In this document: in pieces, positions 1-13,269 of the stretch
How the letters are laid out: every line of letters begins with the position of its first letter
Numbering within the stretch: position 1 is the stretch's first letter
Notes under the pieces: generated by a model
Database searches by the model: none
The model's input: the letters and a program-made list of their open reading frames with translations, nothing else
Told to the model about the DNA's origin: nothing
Made by a program: the position numbers and the translations under genes
DNA from: Mimachlamys varia
Lineage: Eukaryota > Mollusca > Bivalvia > Pectinida > Pectinidae
Assembly (NCBI GenBank): GCA_947623455.1
Contig: OX392532.1
Coordinates: 45,573,058 to 45,637,057 of the forward strand
Direction of reading: 5' to 3'
Length of the DNA: 64,000 bases

Positions 1-229
1 TACACCATATCACTGTATAGGTCAGTACAGACACATACCATACACCATATCACTGTATAGGTCGGTACAGACACATACCATACACCATATCACTGTATAG
101 GTCGGTACAGACACATACCATACACCTTATCACTGTATAGGTCAGTACAGACATATACCATACACCATGTCATTGTATAGGTCGGTACAGACACATACCA
201 TACACCATATCACTGTATAGGTCGGTACA

Positions 230-2255
230 GACACATACCATACACCATATCACTGTATAGGTCGGTACAGACACATACCATACACCATATCACTGTATAG
301 GTCGGTACAGACACATACCATACACCATATCATTGTATAGGTCGGTACAGACACATACCATACACCATATCACTGTATAGGTCAGTACAGACACATACCA
401 TACACCATATCACTGTATAGGTCCGTACAGACACATACCATACACCATATCATTGTATAGGTCAGTACAGACATATACCATACACAATATCACTGTATAG
501 TTCGGTACAGACATATACCATACACCATATCACTGTATAGGTCGGTACAGACACATACCATACACCATATCACTGTATAGGTCAGTACAGACACATACCA
601 TACACCATATCATTGTATAGGTCAGTACAGACACATACCATACACCATATCATTGTATAGGTCAGTACAGACACATACCATATACCATATCACTGTATAG
701 GTCAGTACAGACACATACCATACACCATATCATTGTATAGGTCAGTACAGACACATACCATACACCATATCGTTGTATAGGTCGGTACAGACATATACCA
801 TACACCATATCACTGTATAGGTCAGTACAGACACATACCATACACCATATCATTGTATAGGTCAGTACAGACACATACCATACACCATATCGTTGTATAG
901 GTCAGTACAGACATATACCATACACCATATCACTGTATAGGTCGGTACAGACAGGTACCATACACCATATCACTGTATAGGTCGGTACAGACACATACCA
1001 TACACCATATCACTGTATAGGTCAGTACAGACACATACCATACACCATATCACTGTATAGGTCGGTACAGACACATACCATACACCATATCACTGTATAG
1101 GTCAGTACAGACACATACCATACACCATATCACTGTATAGGTCAGTACAGACACATACCATACACCATATCATTGTATAGGTCGGTACAGACACATACCA
1201 TACACCATATCGTTGTATAGGTCAGTACAGACACATACCATACACCATATCACTGTATAGGTCAGTACAGACACATACCATACACCATATCACTATATAG
1301 GTCAGTACAGACTCATACCATACACCATATCACTGTATAGGTCGGTACATACACATACCATACACCATATCACTGTATAGGTCGGTACAGACATATACCA
1401 TACACCATATCATTGTATAGGTCAGTACAGACATATACCATACACCATATCACTGTATAGGTCAGTACAGACACATACCATACACCATATCACTGTATAG
1501 GTCAGTACAGACTCATACCATACACCATATCATAGTATAGGTCGGTACATACACATACCATACACCATATCACTGTATAGGTCGGTACAGACATATACCA
1601 TACACCATATCATTGTATAGGTCAGTACAGACACATACCATACACCATATCACTGTATAGGTCAGTACAGACACATACCATACACCATATCACTGTATAG
1701 ATCAGTACAGACACATACCATACACCATATCACTGTATAGGTCAGTACAGACACATACCATATACCATATCACTGTATAGGTCAGTAGAGACACATACCA
1801 TACACCATATCATTGTATAGGTCAGTACAGACATATACCATACACCATGTCACTGTTTAGGTCAGTACAGACACATACCATACACCATATCACTGTATAG
1901 GTCAGTACAGACACATACCATACACCATATCACTGTATAGGTCAGTACAGACATATACCATACACCATATCATTGTATAGGTCAGTACAGACATATACCA
2001 TACACCATATCGTTGTATAGGTCAATACATGTACAGACACATACCATACACCATATCACTGTATAGGTCGGTACAGACACATACCATACACCATATCACT
2101 GTATAGGTCAGTACAGACATATACCATACACCATATCACTGTATAGGTCAGTACAGACACATACCATACACCATATCACTGTATAGGTCAGTACAGACAC
2201 ATACCATACACCATATCATTGTATAGGTCAGTACAGACACATACCATACACCATA
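230..2255. repeat. Higher-order duplicated block of array A, copy 1
   Basis: The pattern of unit variants here recurs 3166 bp further on (about 3396-5421). Shared markers include the gtccgtacag unit (421 and 3587), the ttcggtacag unit, the acaggtacca unit (941 and 4107) and the 6-bp longer unit (2021 and 5187). The offset equals 79 units plus the 6-bp insertion. A partial third copy of 941-1861 lies at about 2307-3227. The edges were read by eye and may be off by one or two units. Confidence 0.8.
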
Positions 2256-3395
2256 TCGTTGTATAGGTCAGTACAGACATATACCATACACCATATCACT
2301 GTATAGGTCGGTACAGACAGGTACCATACACCATATCACTGTATAGGTCGGTACAGACACATACCATACACCATATCACTGTATAGGTCAGTACAGACAC
2401 ATACCATACACCATATCACTGTATAGGTCGGTACAGACACATACCATACACCATATCACTGTATAGGTCAGTACAGACACATACCATACACCATATCACT
2501 GTATAGGTCAGTACAGACACATACCATACACCATATCATTGTATAGGTCGGTACAGACACATACCATACACCATATCGTTGTATAGGTCAGTACAGACAC
2601 ATACCATACACCATATCACTGTATAGGTCAGTACAGACACATACCATACACCATATCACTATATAGGTCAGTACAGACTCATACCATACACCATATCACT
2701 GTATAGGTCGGTACATACACATACCATACACCATATCACTGTATAGGTCGGTACAGACATATACCATACACCATATCATTGTATAGGTCAGTACAGACAT
2801 ATACCATACACCATATCACTGTATAGGTCAGTACAGACACATACCATACACCATATCACTGTATAGGTCAGTACAGACTCATACCATACACCATATCATA
2901 GTATAGGTCGGTACATACACATACCATACACCATATCACTGTATAGGTCGGTACAGACATATACCATACACCATATCATTGTATAGGTCAGTACAGACAC
3001 ATACCATACACCATATCACTGTATAGGTCAGTACAGACACATACCATACACCATATCACTGTATAGATCAGTACAGACACATACCATACACCATATCACT
3101 GTATAGGTCAGTACAGACACATACCATATACCATATCACTGTATAGGTCAGTAGAGACACATACCATACACCATATCATTGTATAGGTCAGTACAGACAT
3201 ATACCATACACCATGTCACTGTTTAGGTCCGTACAGACACATACCATACACCATATCATTGTATAGGTCAGTACAGACATATACCATACACAATATCACT
3301 GTATAGTTCGGTACAGACATATACCATACACCATATCACTGTATAGGTCGGTACAGACACATACCATACACCATATCACTGTATAGGTCAGTACA

Positions 3396-5421
3396 GACAC
3401 ATACCATACACCATATCACTGTATAGGTCGGTACAGACACATACCATACACCATATCACTGTATAGGTCGGTACAGACACATACCATACACCATATCATT
3501 GTATAGGTCGGTACAGACACATACCATACACCATATCACTGTATAGGTCAGTACAGACACATACCATACACCATATCACTGTATAGGTCCGTACAGACAC
3601 ATACCATACACCATATCATTGTATAGGTCAGTACAGACATATACCATACACAATATCACTGTATAGTTCGGTACAGACATATACCATACACCATATCACT
3701 GTATAGGTCGGTACAGACACATACCATACACCATATCACTGTATAGGTCAGTACAGACACATACCATACACCATATCATTGTATAGGTCAGTACAGACAC
3801 ATACCATACACCATATCATTGTATAGGTCAGTACAGACACATACCATATACCATATCACTGTATAGGTCAGTACAGACACATACCATACACCATATCATT
3901 GTATAGGTCAGTACAGACACATACCATACACCATATCGTTGTATAGGTCGGTACAGACATATACCATACACCATATCACTGTATAGGTCAGTACAGACAC
4001 ATACCATACACCATATCATTGTATAGGTCAGTACAGACACATACCATACACCATATCGTTGTATAGGTCAGTACAGACATATACCATACACCATATCACT
4101 GTATAGGTCGGTACAGACAGGTACCATACACCATATCACTGTATAGGTCGGTACAGACACATACCATACACCATATCACTGTATAGGTCAGTACAGACAC
4201 ATACCATACACCATATCACTGTATAGGTCGGTACAGACACATACCATACACCATATCACTGTATAGGTCAGTACAGACACATACCATACACCATATCACT
4301 GTATAGGTCAGTACAGACACATACCATACACCATATCATTGTATAGGTCGGTACAGACACATACCATACACCATATCGTTGTATAGGTCAGTACAGACAC
4401 ATACCATACACCATATCACTGTATAGGTCAGTACAGACACATACCATACACCATATCACTATATAGGTCAGTACAGACTCATACCATACACCATATCACT
4501 GTATAGGTCGGTACATACACATACCATACACCATATCACTGTATAGGTCGGTACAGACATATACCATACACCATATCATTGTATAGGTCAGTACAGACAT
4601 ATACCATACACCATATCACTGTATAGGTCAGTACAGACACATACCATACACCATATCACTGTATAGGTCAGTACAGACTCATACCATACACCATATCATA
4701 GTATAGGTCGGTACATACACATACCATACACCATATCACTGTATAGGTCGGTACAGACATATACCATACACCATATCATTGTATAGGTCAGTACAGACAC
4801 ATACCATACACCATATCACTGTATAGGTCAGTACAGACACATACCATACACCATATCACTGTATAGATCAGTACAGACACATACCATACACCATATCACT
4901 GTATAGGTCAGTACAGACACATACCATATACCATATCACTGTATAGGTCAGTAGAGACACATACCATACACCATATCATTGTATAGGTCAGTACAGACAT
5001 ATACCATACACCATGTCACTGTTTAGGTCAGTACAGACACATACCATACACCATATCACTGTATAGGTCAGTACAGACACATACCATACACCATATCACT
5101 GTATAGGTCAGTACAGACATATACCATACACCATATCATTGTATAGGTCAGTACAGACATATACCATACACCATATCGTTGTATAGGTCAATACATGTAC
5201 AGACACATACCATACACCATATCACTGTATAGGTCGGTACAGACACATACCATACACCATATCACTGTATAGGTCAGTACAGACATATACCATACACCAT
5301 ATCACTGTATAGGTCAGTACAGACACATACCATACACCATATCACTGTATAGGTCAGTACAGACACATACCATACACCATATCATTGTATAGGTCAGTAC
5401 AGACACATACCATACACCATA
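3396..5421. repeat. Higher-order duplicated block of array A, copy 2
   Basis: This is the second copy of the block at 230-2255, offset 3166 bp, with the same order of rare unit variants. It ends where the cgttg variant in copy 1 meets cactg here. Such long shared variant strings indicate recent segmental amplification inside the array rather than unit-by-unit drift. Confidence 0.8.
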
Positions 5422-8400
5422 TCACTGTATAGGTCAGTACAGACACATACCATACACCATATCGTTGTATAGGTCAGTACAGACACATACCATACACCAT
5501 ATCACTGTAAAGGTCGGTACAGACATATACCATACACCATATCACTGTATAGGTCAGTACAGACATATACCATACACCATATCACTGTATAGGTCAGTAC
5601 AGACACATACCATACACCATATCACTGTATAGGTCGGTACAGACACATACCATACACCATATCACTGTATAGGTCGGTACAGACACATACCATACACCAT
5701 ATCACTGTATAGGTCGGTACAGACACATACCATACACCATATCACTGTATAGGTCGGTACAGACACATACCATACACCATATCACTGTATAGGTCGGTAC
5801 AGACACATACCATACACCATATCATTGTATACGTCGGTACAGACACATACAATACACCATATCACTGTATAGGTCAGTACAGACATATACCATACACCCT
5901 GTCGTTGTATAGGTTAGTACAGACACATACCATACACCATAACATTGTATAGGTCAGTACAGACACATACCATACACCATATCGTTGTATAGGTCAGAAC
6001 CGACGCATACCATACACCATATCATTGTATAGGTCAGTACAGACACATACCATACACCATAACATTGTATAGGTCAGTACAGACACATACCATACACCAT
6101 ATCACTGTATAGGTCAGTACAGACACATACCATACACCATATCACTGTATAGGTCTGTACAGACACATACCATACACCATATCGTTGTATAGGTCAGAAC
6201 AGACACATACCATACACCATATCACGGTATAGGTCTGTACAGACACATATCATACACCATATCGTTGTATGGGTCAGTACAGACACATACCATACACCAT
6301 ATCACTGTATAGGTCAGTACAGACATATACCATACACCATATCATTGTATAGGTCAGTACAGACACATACCATACACCATAACATTGTATAGGTCAGTAC
6401 AGACACATACCATACACCATATCATAGTATAGGTCAGTACAGACACATACCATACACCATATCACTGTATAGGTCGGTACAGACACATACCATACACCAT
6501 ATCACTGTATAGGTCAGTACAGACACATACCATACACCATATCATTGTATAGGTCAGTACAGACACATACCATACACCATATCACTGTATAGGTCAGTAC
6601 AGACACATACCATACACCATATCACTGTATAGGTCAGTACAGACACATACCATACACCATATCATTGTATAGGTCAGTACAGACATATACCATACACCAT
6701 ATCATTGTATAGGTCGGTACAGACATATACCATACACCATATCACTGTATAGGTCAGTACAGACACATACCATACACCATATCACTGTATAGGTCAGTAC
6801 AGACACATACCATACACCATATCATTGTATAGGTCAGTACAGACACATACCATACACCATATCATTGTATAGGTCAGTACAGACACATACCATACACCAT
6901 ATCATTGTATAGGTCAGTACAGACACATACCATACACCATATCACTGTTTAGGTCGGTACAGATATATACCATACACCATATCATTGTATAGGTCAGTAC
7001 AGACATATACCATACACCATATCACTGTATAGGTCAGTACAGACACATACCATACACCATATCACTGTATAGGTCAGTACAGACACATACCATACACCAT
7101 ATCACTGTATAGGTCAGTACAGACATATACCATACACCATATCACTGTATAGGTCAGTACAGACATATACCATACACCATATCACTGTATAGGTCAGTAC
7201 AGACACATACCATACACCATATCACTGTATAGGTCAGTACAGACATATACCATACACCATATCATTGTATAGGTCAGTACAGACATATACCATACACCAT
7301 GTCACTGTTTAGGTCAGTACAGACACATACCATACACCATATCACTGTATAGGTCAGTACAGACACATACCATACACCATATCACTGTATAGGTCAGTAC
7401 AGACATATACCATACACCATATCACTGTATAGGTCAGTACAGACACATACCATACACCATATCACTGTATAGGTCGGTACAGACACATACCATACACCAT
7501 AACATTGTATAGGTCAGTACAGACATATACCATACACCATATCATTGTATAGGTCAGTACAGACATATACCATACACCATATCATTGTATAGGTCAGTAC
7601 AGACACATACCATACACCATATCACTGTATAGGTCGGTACAGACATATACCATGCACCATATCACTGTATAGGTCAGTACAGATATATACCATACACCAT
7701 ATCACTGTATACGTCAGTACAGACACATACCATACACCATATCGTTGTATAGGTCAGTACAGACACATACCATACACCATATCACTGTATAGGTCGGTTC
7801 AGACATATACCATACACCATATCACTGTATAGGTCAGTACAGACATATACCATACACCATATCACTGTATAGGTCAGTACAGACACATACCATACACCAT
7901 ATCACTGTATAGGTCGGTACAGACACATACCATACACCATATCACTGTATAGGTCGGTACAGACACATACCATACACCATATCACTGTATAGGTCGGTAC
8001 AGACACATACCATACACCTTATCACTGTATAGGTCAGTACAGACATATACCATACACCATGTCATTGTATAGGTCGGTACAGACACATACCATACACCAT
8101 ATCACTGTATAGGTCGGTACAGACACATACCTTACACCATATCACTGTATAGGTCGGTACAGACACATACCATACACCATATCACTGTATAGGTCAGTAC
8201 AGACATATACCATACACCATATCATTGTATAGGTCGGTACAGACACATACAATACACCATATCACTGTATAGGTCAGTACAGACATATACCATACACCAT
8301 ATCACTGTATAGGTCAGTACAGACATATACCATACACCATATCACTGTATAGGTCAGTACAGACATATACCATACACCATATCGTTGTATGGGTCAGTAC

Positions 8401-11400
8401 AGACACATACCATACACCATAACATTGTATAGGTCAGTACAGACACATACCATACACCATATCATTGTATAGGTCAGTACAGACACATACCATACACCAT
8501 ATCACTGTATAGGTCAGTACAGACACATACCATACACCATATCACTGTATAGGTCAGTACAGACACATACCATACACCATATCATTGTATAGGTAAGTAC
8601 AGACATATACCATACACCATATCACTGTATAGGTCGGTACAGACATATACCATACACCATATCACTGTATAGGTCGGTACAGACACATACCATACACCAT
8701 ATCACTGTATAGGTCGGTACAGACACATACCATACACCATATCATTGTATAGGTCAGTACAGACACATACCATACACCATATCATTGTATAGGTCAGTAC
8801 AGACACATACCATACACCATATCGTTGTATAGGTCAGTACAGACATATACCATACACCATATCACTGTATAGGTCGGTACAGACATATACCATACACCAT
8901 ATCACTGTATAGGTCGGTACAGACACATACCATACACCATATCACTGTATAGGTCAGTACAGACACATACCATACACCATATCACTGTATAGGTCGGTAC
9001 AGACACATACCATACACCATATCACTGTATAGGTCAGTACAGACACATACCATACACCATATCACTGTATAGGTCAGTACAGACACATACCATACACCAT
9101 ATCATTGTATAGGTCAGTACAGACATATACCATACACCATATCGTTGTATAGGTCAGTACAGACATAAACCATACACCATATCACTGTATAGGTCGGTAC
9201 AGACATATACCATACACCATATCATTGTATAGGTCAGTACAGACACATACCATACACCATATCACTGTATAGGTCGGTACAGACACATACCATACACCAT
9301 ATCACTGTATAGGTCGGTACAGACACATACCATACACCATAACATTGTATAGGTCAGTACAGACACATACCATACACCATATCACTGTATAGGTCGGTAC
9401 AGACACATACCATACACCATATCGTTGTATAGGTCAGTACAGACACATACCATACACCATATCACTGTATAGGTCGGTACAGACACATACCATACACCAT
9501 ATCACTGTATAGGTCAGTACAGACACATACCATACACCATATCACTGTATAGGTCAGTACAGACACATACCATACACCATATCACTGTATAGATCAGTAC
9601 AGACACATACCATACACCATATCACTGTATAGGTCAGTACAGACACATACCATACACCATATCACTGTATAGGTCAGTACAGACACATACCATACACCAT
9701 ATCACTGTATAGGTCAGTACAGACACATACCATACACCATATCACTGTATAGATCAGTACAGACACATACCATACACCATATCATTGTATAGGTCAGTAC
9801 AGACACATACCATACACCATATCACTGTATAGGTCAGTACAGACACATACCATACACCATATCATTGTATAGGTCAGTACAGACATATACCATACACCAT
9901 GTCACTGTTTAGGTCAGTACAGACACATACCATACACCATATCACTGTATAGGTCAGTACAGACACATACCATACACCATATCACTGTATAGGTCAGTAC
10001 AGACATATACCATACACCATATCGTTGTATAGGTCAATACATGTACAGACACATACCATACACCATATCACTGTATAGGTCGGTACAGACACATACCATA
10101 CACCATATCACTGTATAGGTCAGTACAGACATATACCATACACCATATCACTGTATAGGTCAGTACAGACACATACCATACACCATATCACTGTATAGGT
10201 CAGTACAGACACATACCATACACCATATCATTGTATAGGTCAGTACAGACACATACCATACACCATATCACTGTATAGGTCAGTACAGACATATACCATA
10301 CACCATATCACTGTATAGGTCAGTACAGACACATATCATACACCATATCAGTGTATAGGTCAGTACAGACACATACCATACACCATATCACTGTATAGGT
10401 CAGTACAGACACATACCATACACCATATCACTGTATAGGTCAGTACAGACACATATCATACACCATATCATTGTATAGGTCAGTACAGACACATATCATA
10501 CACCATATCAGTGTATAGGTCAGTACAGACACATACCATACACCATATCACTGTATAGGTCAGTACAGACACATACCATACACCAAAACATTGTATAGGT
10601 CAGTACAGACACATACCATACACCATATCATTGTATAGGTCAGTACAGACACATACCATACACCAAAACATTGTATAGGTCAGTACAGACACATACCATA
10701 CACCATATCACTGTATAGGTCTGTACAGACACATACCATACACCATATCGTTGTATAGGTCAGAACAGACACATACCATACACCATATCACTGTATAGGT
10801 CTGTACAGACACATATCATACACCATATCGTTGTATGGGTCAGTACAGACACATACCATACACCATATCACTGTATAGGTCAGTACAGACATATACCATA
10901 CACCATATCATTGTATAGGTCAGTACAGACACATACCATACACCATATCATTGTATAGGTCAGTACAGACATATACCATACACCATATCATTGTATAGGT
11001 CAGTACAGACATATACCATACACCATATCATTGTATAGGTCAGTACAGACATATAACATACACCATATCGTTGTATAGGTCAATACATGTACAGACACAT
11101 ACCATACACCATATCACTGTATAGGTCGGTACAGACACATACCATACACCATATCACTGTATAGGTCAGTACAGACATATACCATACACCATATCACTGT
11201 ATAGGTCAGTACAGACACATACCATACACCATATCACTGTATAGGTCGGTACAGACATATACCATACACCATATCACTGTATAGGTCAGTACAGACATAT
11301 ACCATACACCATATCACTGTATAGGTCAGTACAGACACATACCATACACCATATCACTGTTTAGGTCGGTACAGATATATACCATACACCATATCATTGT

Positions 11401-11619
11401 ATAGGTCAGTACAGACATATACCATACACCATATCACTGTTTAGGTCGGTCAGATATATACAGTACACCATATCATTGTATGGGTCAGTACAGACACATA
11501 CCATACACCATATCATTGTATAGGTCAGTACAGACACATACCATACACCATATCACTGTATAGATCAGTACAGACACATACCATACACCATATCACTATA
11601 TAGGTCAGTACAGACACAT

Positions 11620-12957
11620 ATCAGTAGTGTAGGTATGACGTGACTATTAATGTGGTATAATTACTTCTGTAGTGTAGGTATGACGTGAGTATCAATGTGA
11701 TATAATTACTTCTGTAATGTAGGTATAACGTGAGTATAAATGAGGTATAATTACTTCTGTAGTGTAGGTATAACATGACTATCAATGTGGTATAATTACT
11801 TCTGTAGTGTAGATATAACGTGAGTATAAATGTGGTATAATTACTTCAGTAGTGTAGGTATAACGTGAGTATAAATGAGGTATAATTACTTCTGTAGTGT
11901 AGGTATGACGTGAGTATAAATGTGGTATAATTACTTCAGTAGTGTAGGTATAACGTGAGTATAAATGTGGTATAATTACTTCTGTAGTGTAGGTATGACG
12001 TGAGCATAAATGAGGTATAATTACTTCTGTAGTGTAGGTATGACGTGAGTATAAATGAGGTATAATTACTTCTGTAGTGTAGGTATAACGTGAGTATAAA
12101 TGTGGTATAATTACTACTGTATTGTAGGTATAACGTGAGTATAAATGTGTTATAATTACTTCAGTAGTGTAGGTATAACGTGAGTATAAATGAGGTATAA
12201 TTACTTCTGTAATGTAGGTATAACGTGAGTATAAATGTGGTATAATTACTTCAGTAGTGTAGGTATAACGTGAGTATAAATGTGGTATAATTACTTCTGT
12301 AGTGTAGGTATGACGTGAGTATAAATGTGGTATAATTACTTCAGTAGTGTAGGTATGACGTGAGTATAAATGTGGTATAATTACTTCTGTAGTGTAGGTA
12401 TGACGTGAGTATAAATGTGGTATAATTACTTCTGTAGTGTAGGTATAACGTGAGTATAAATGTGGTATAATTACTTCTGTAGTGTAGGTATGACGTGAGT
12501 ATAAATGTGATATAATTACTTCTGTAGTGTAGGTATAACGTGAGTATAAATGTGATATAATTACTTCTGTAGTGTAGGTATGACGTGAGTATAAATGTGA
12601 TATAATTACTTCTGTAGTGTAGGTATGACGTGAGTATAAATGTGATATAATTACTTCTGTAGTGTAGGTATGACGTGAGTATAAATGTGGTATAATTACT
12701 TCTGTAGTGTAGGTATGACGTGAGTATAAATGTGATATAATTACTTCTGTAGTGTAGGTATGACGTGAGTATAAATGTGGTATAATTACTTCTGTAGTGT
12801 AGGTATGACGTGAGTATAAATGTGATATAATTACTTCTGTAGTGTAGGTATAACGTGAGTATAAATGTGATATAATTACTTCTGTAGTGTAGGTATAACG
12901 TGACTATAAATGTGGTATAATTACTTCTGTAATGTAGGTATAACTTGAGTTTAAATG
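11620..12957. repeat. Minisatellite array B, 45-bp unit, about 30 copies
   Basis: A 45-bp tandem repeat with the core gtagtgtaggtatgacgtga followed by gtataaatg and ggtataattacttc. Recurrent variants are tgacg/taacg, tgtgg/tgagg/tgtga and ctgtagtg/cagtagtg. It starts directly where array A stops in mid-unit, with no unique spacer. It ends in a decayed unit (taacttgagtttaaatg) at about 12957. Although 45 is a multiple of 3, the unit contains stops (taa, tga, tag) and no long frame results. The unit is unrelated by eye to the 45-bp unit of array E. Confidence 0.95.
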
Positions 12958-12981
12958 TTATGTATAGAGGATCTCACACAA

Positions 12982-13085
12982 GTGTCAATGTAATATGGAA
13001 TTTATTAAACGAATTCAATAATTTAATATGTCACGAATCTTACAATTATTTAACGAGTTTAATAAATTTCATATTACATTGACAC
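12982..13085. repeat. Long imperfect stem-loop (29-bp inverted arms), possibly a MITE remnant
   Basis: Arm 12982-13010 (starts gtgtcaatgtaatatg) and arm 13057-13085 (ends catattacattgacac) are reverse complements over 29 bp with one mismatch. They enclose a 46-bp AT-rich loop. Weaker pairing may extend outward (ctcacac against gtaagag). It lies 25 bp beyond the end of array B. No target-site duplication is evident, so a mobile-element origin is inference; the inverted repeat itself is plain in the sequence. Confidence 0.8.
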
Positions 13086-13218
13086 GAATGTAAGAGTCTA
13101 TTTATCACATAACTTATATTGATGAGAAAATAAGCCAAAACTCTCAAATACATTCTCTAAAAGAAAGGCAAATCTCGTTTTTGACGGTACGATTTTCACT
13201 ACCAAGACAATCATATAA

Positions 13219-13242
13219 TGACGTCATTTGTTTATGACGTCA
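13219..13242. promoter_or_regulatory. Two perfect CRE palindromes (TGACGTCA) 16 bp apart
   Basis: TGACGTCA occurs at 13219-13226 and again at 13235-13242. The full 8-bp palindrome is the consensus site of CREB/ATF bZIP factors. Two full copies 16 bp apart (start to start) in otherwise AT-rich DNA is unlikely by chance. Whether they act as a promoter element is inference, because no adjacent gene was identified. Confidence 0.55.
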
Positions 13243-13251
13243 CAATAGTGT

Positions 13252-13269
13252 TATTACACGTGTGTAATA
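13252..13269. promoter_or_regulatory. Hairpin with embedded CACGTG E-box
   Basis: The arms tattacac (13252-13259) and gtgtaata (13262-13269) are inverted around a GT centre. The sequence CACGTG lies across the centre at 13257-13262. It sits 10 bp downstream of the second CRE. A binding site for bHLH factors is a family-level expectation only. Confidence 0.4.

Larger units (their letters stand above)
1..11621. repeat. Satellite array A, 40-bp unit, about 290 copies
   Basis: A strict 40-bp tandem repeat enters from the left edge. Each unit begins near tacaccatatcactgtatag and continues through gtcagtacagacacatacca. Units differ at a few recurring sites: cactg/cattg/cgttg, gtcag/gtcgg and cacata/catata. 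The period holds without an indel for about 2 kb at a time. The clear exceptions are a 6-bp longer unit (gtcaatacatgtacagacac) at about 2021, 5187, 10033 and 11079, and a 1-bp loss near 11450 close to the right end. Only short open frames occur (for example a 70-codon minus-strand frame at 662-874 and its copy at 3828-4040), as expected because 40 is not a multiple of 3. I see no gene in it. Confidence 0.97.

Noticed and set aside
1..11621. CRISPR-like regular repeats
   Set aside because: Units are contiguous with no unique spacers and the context is eukaryotic. These are satellites.
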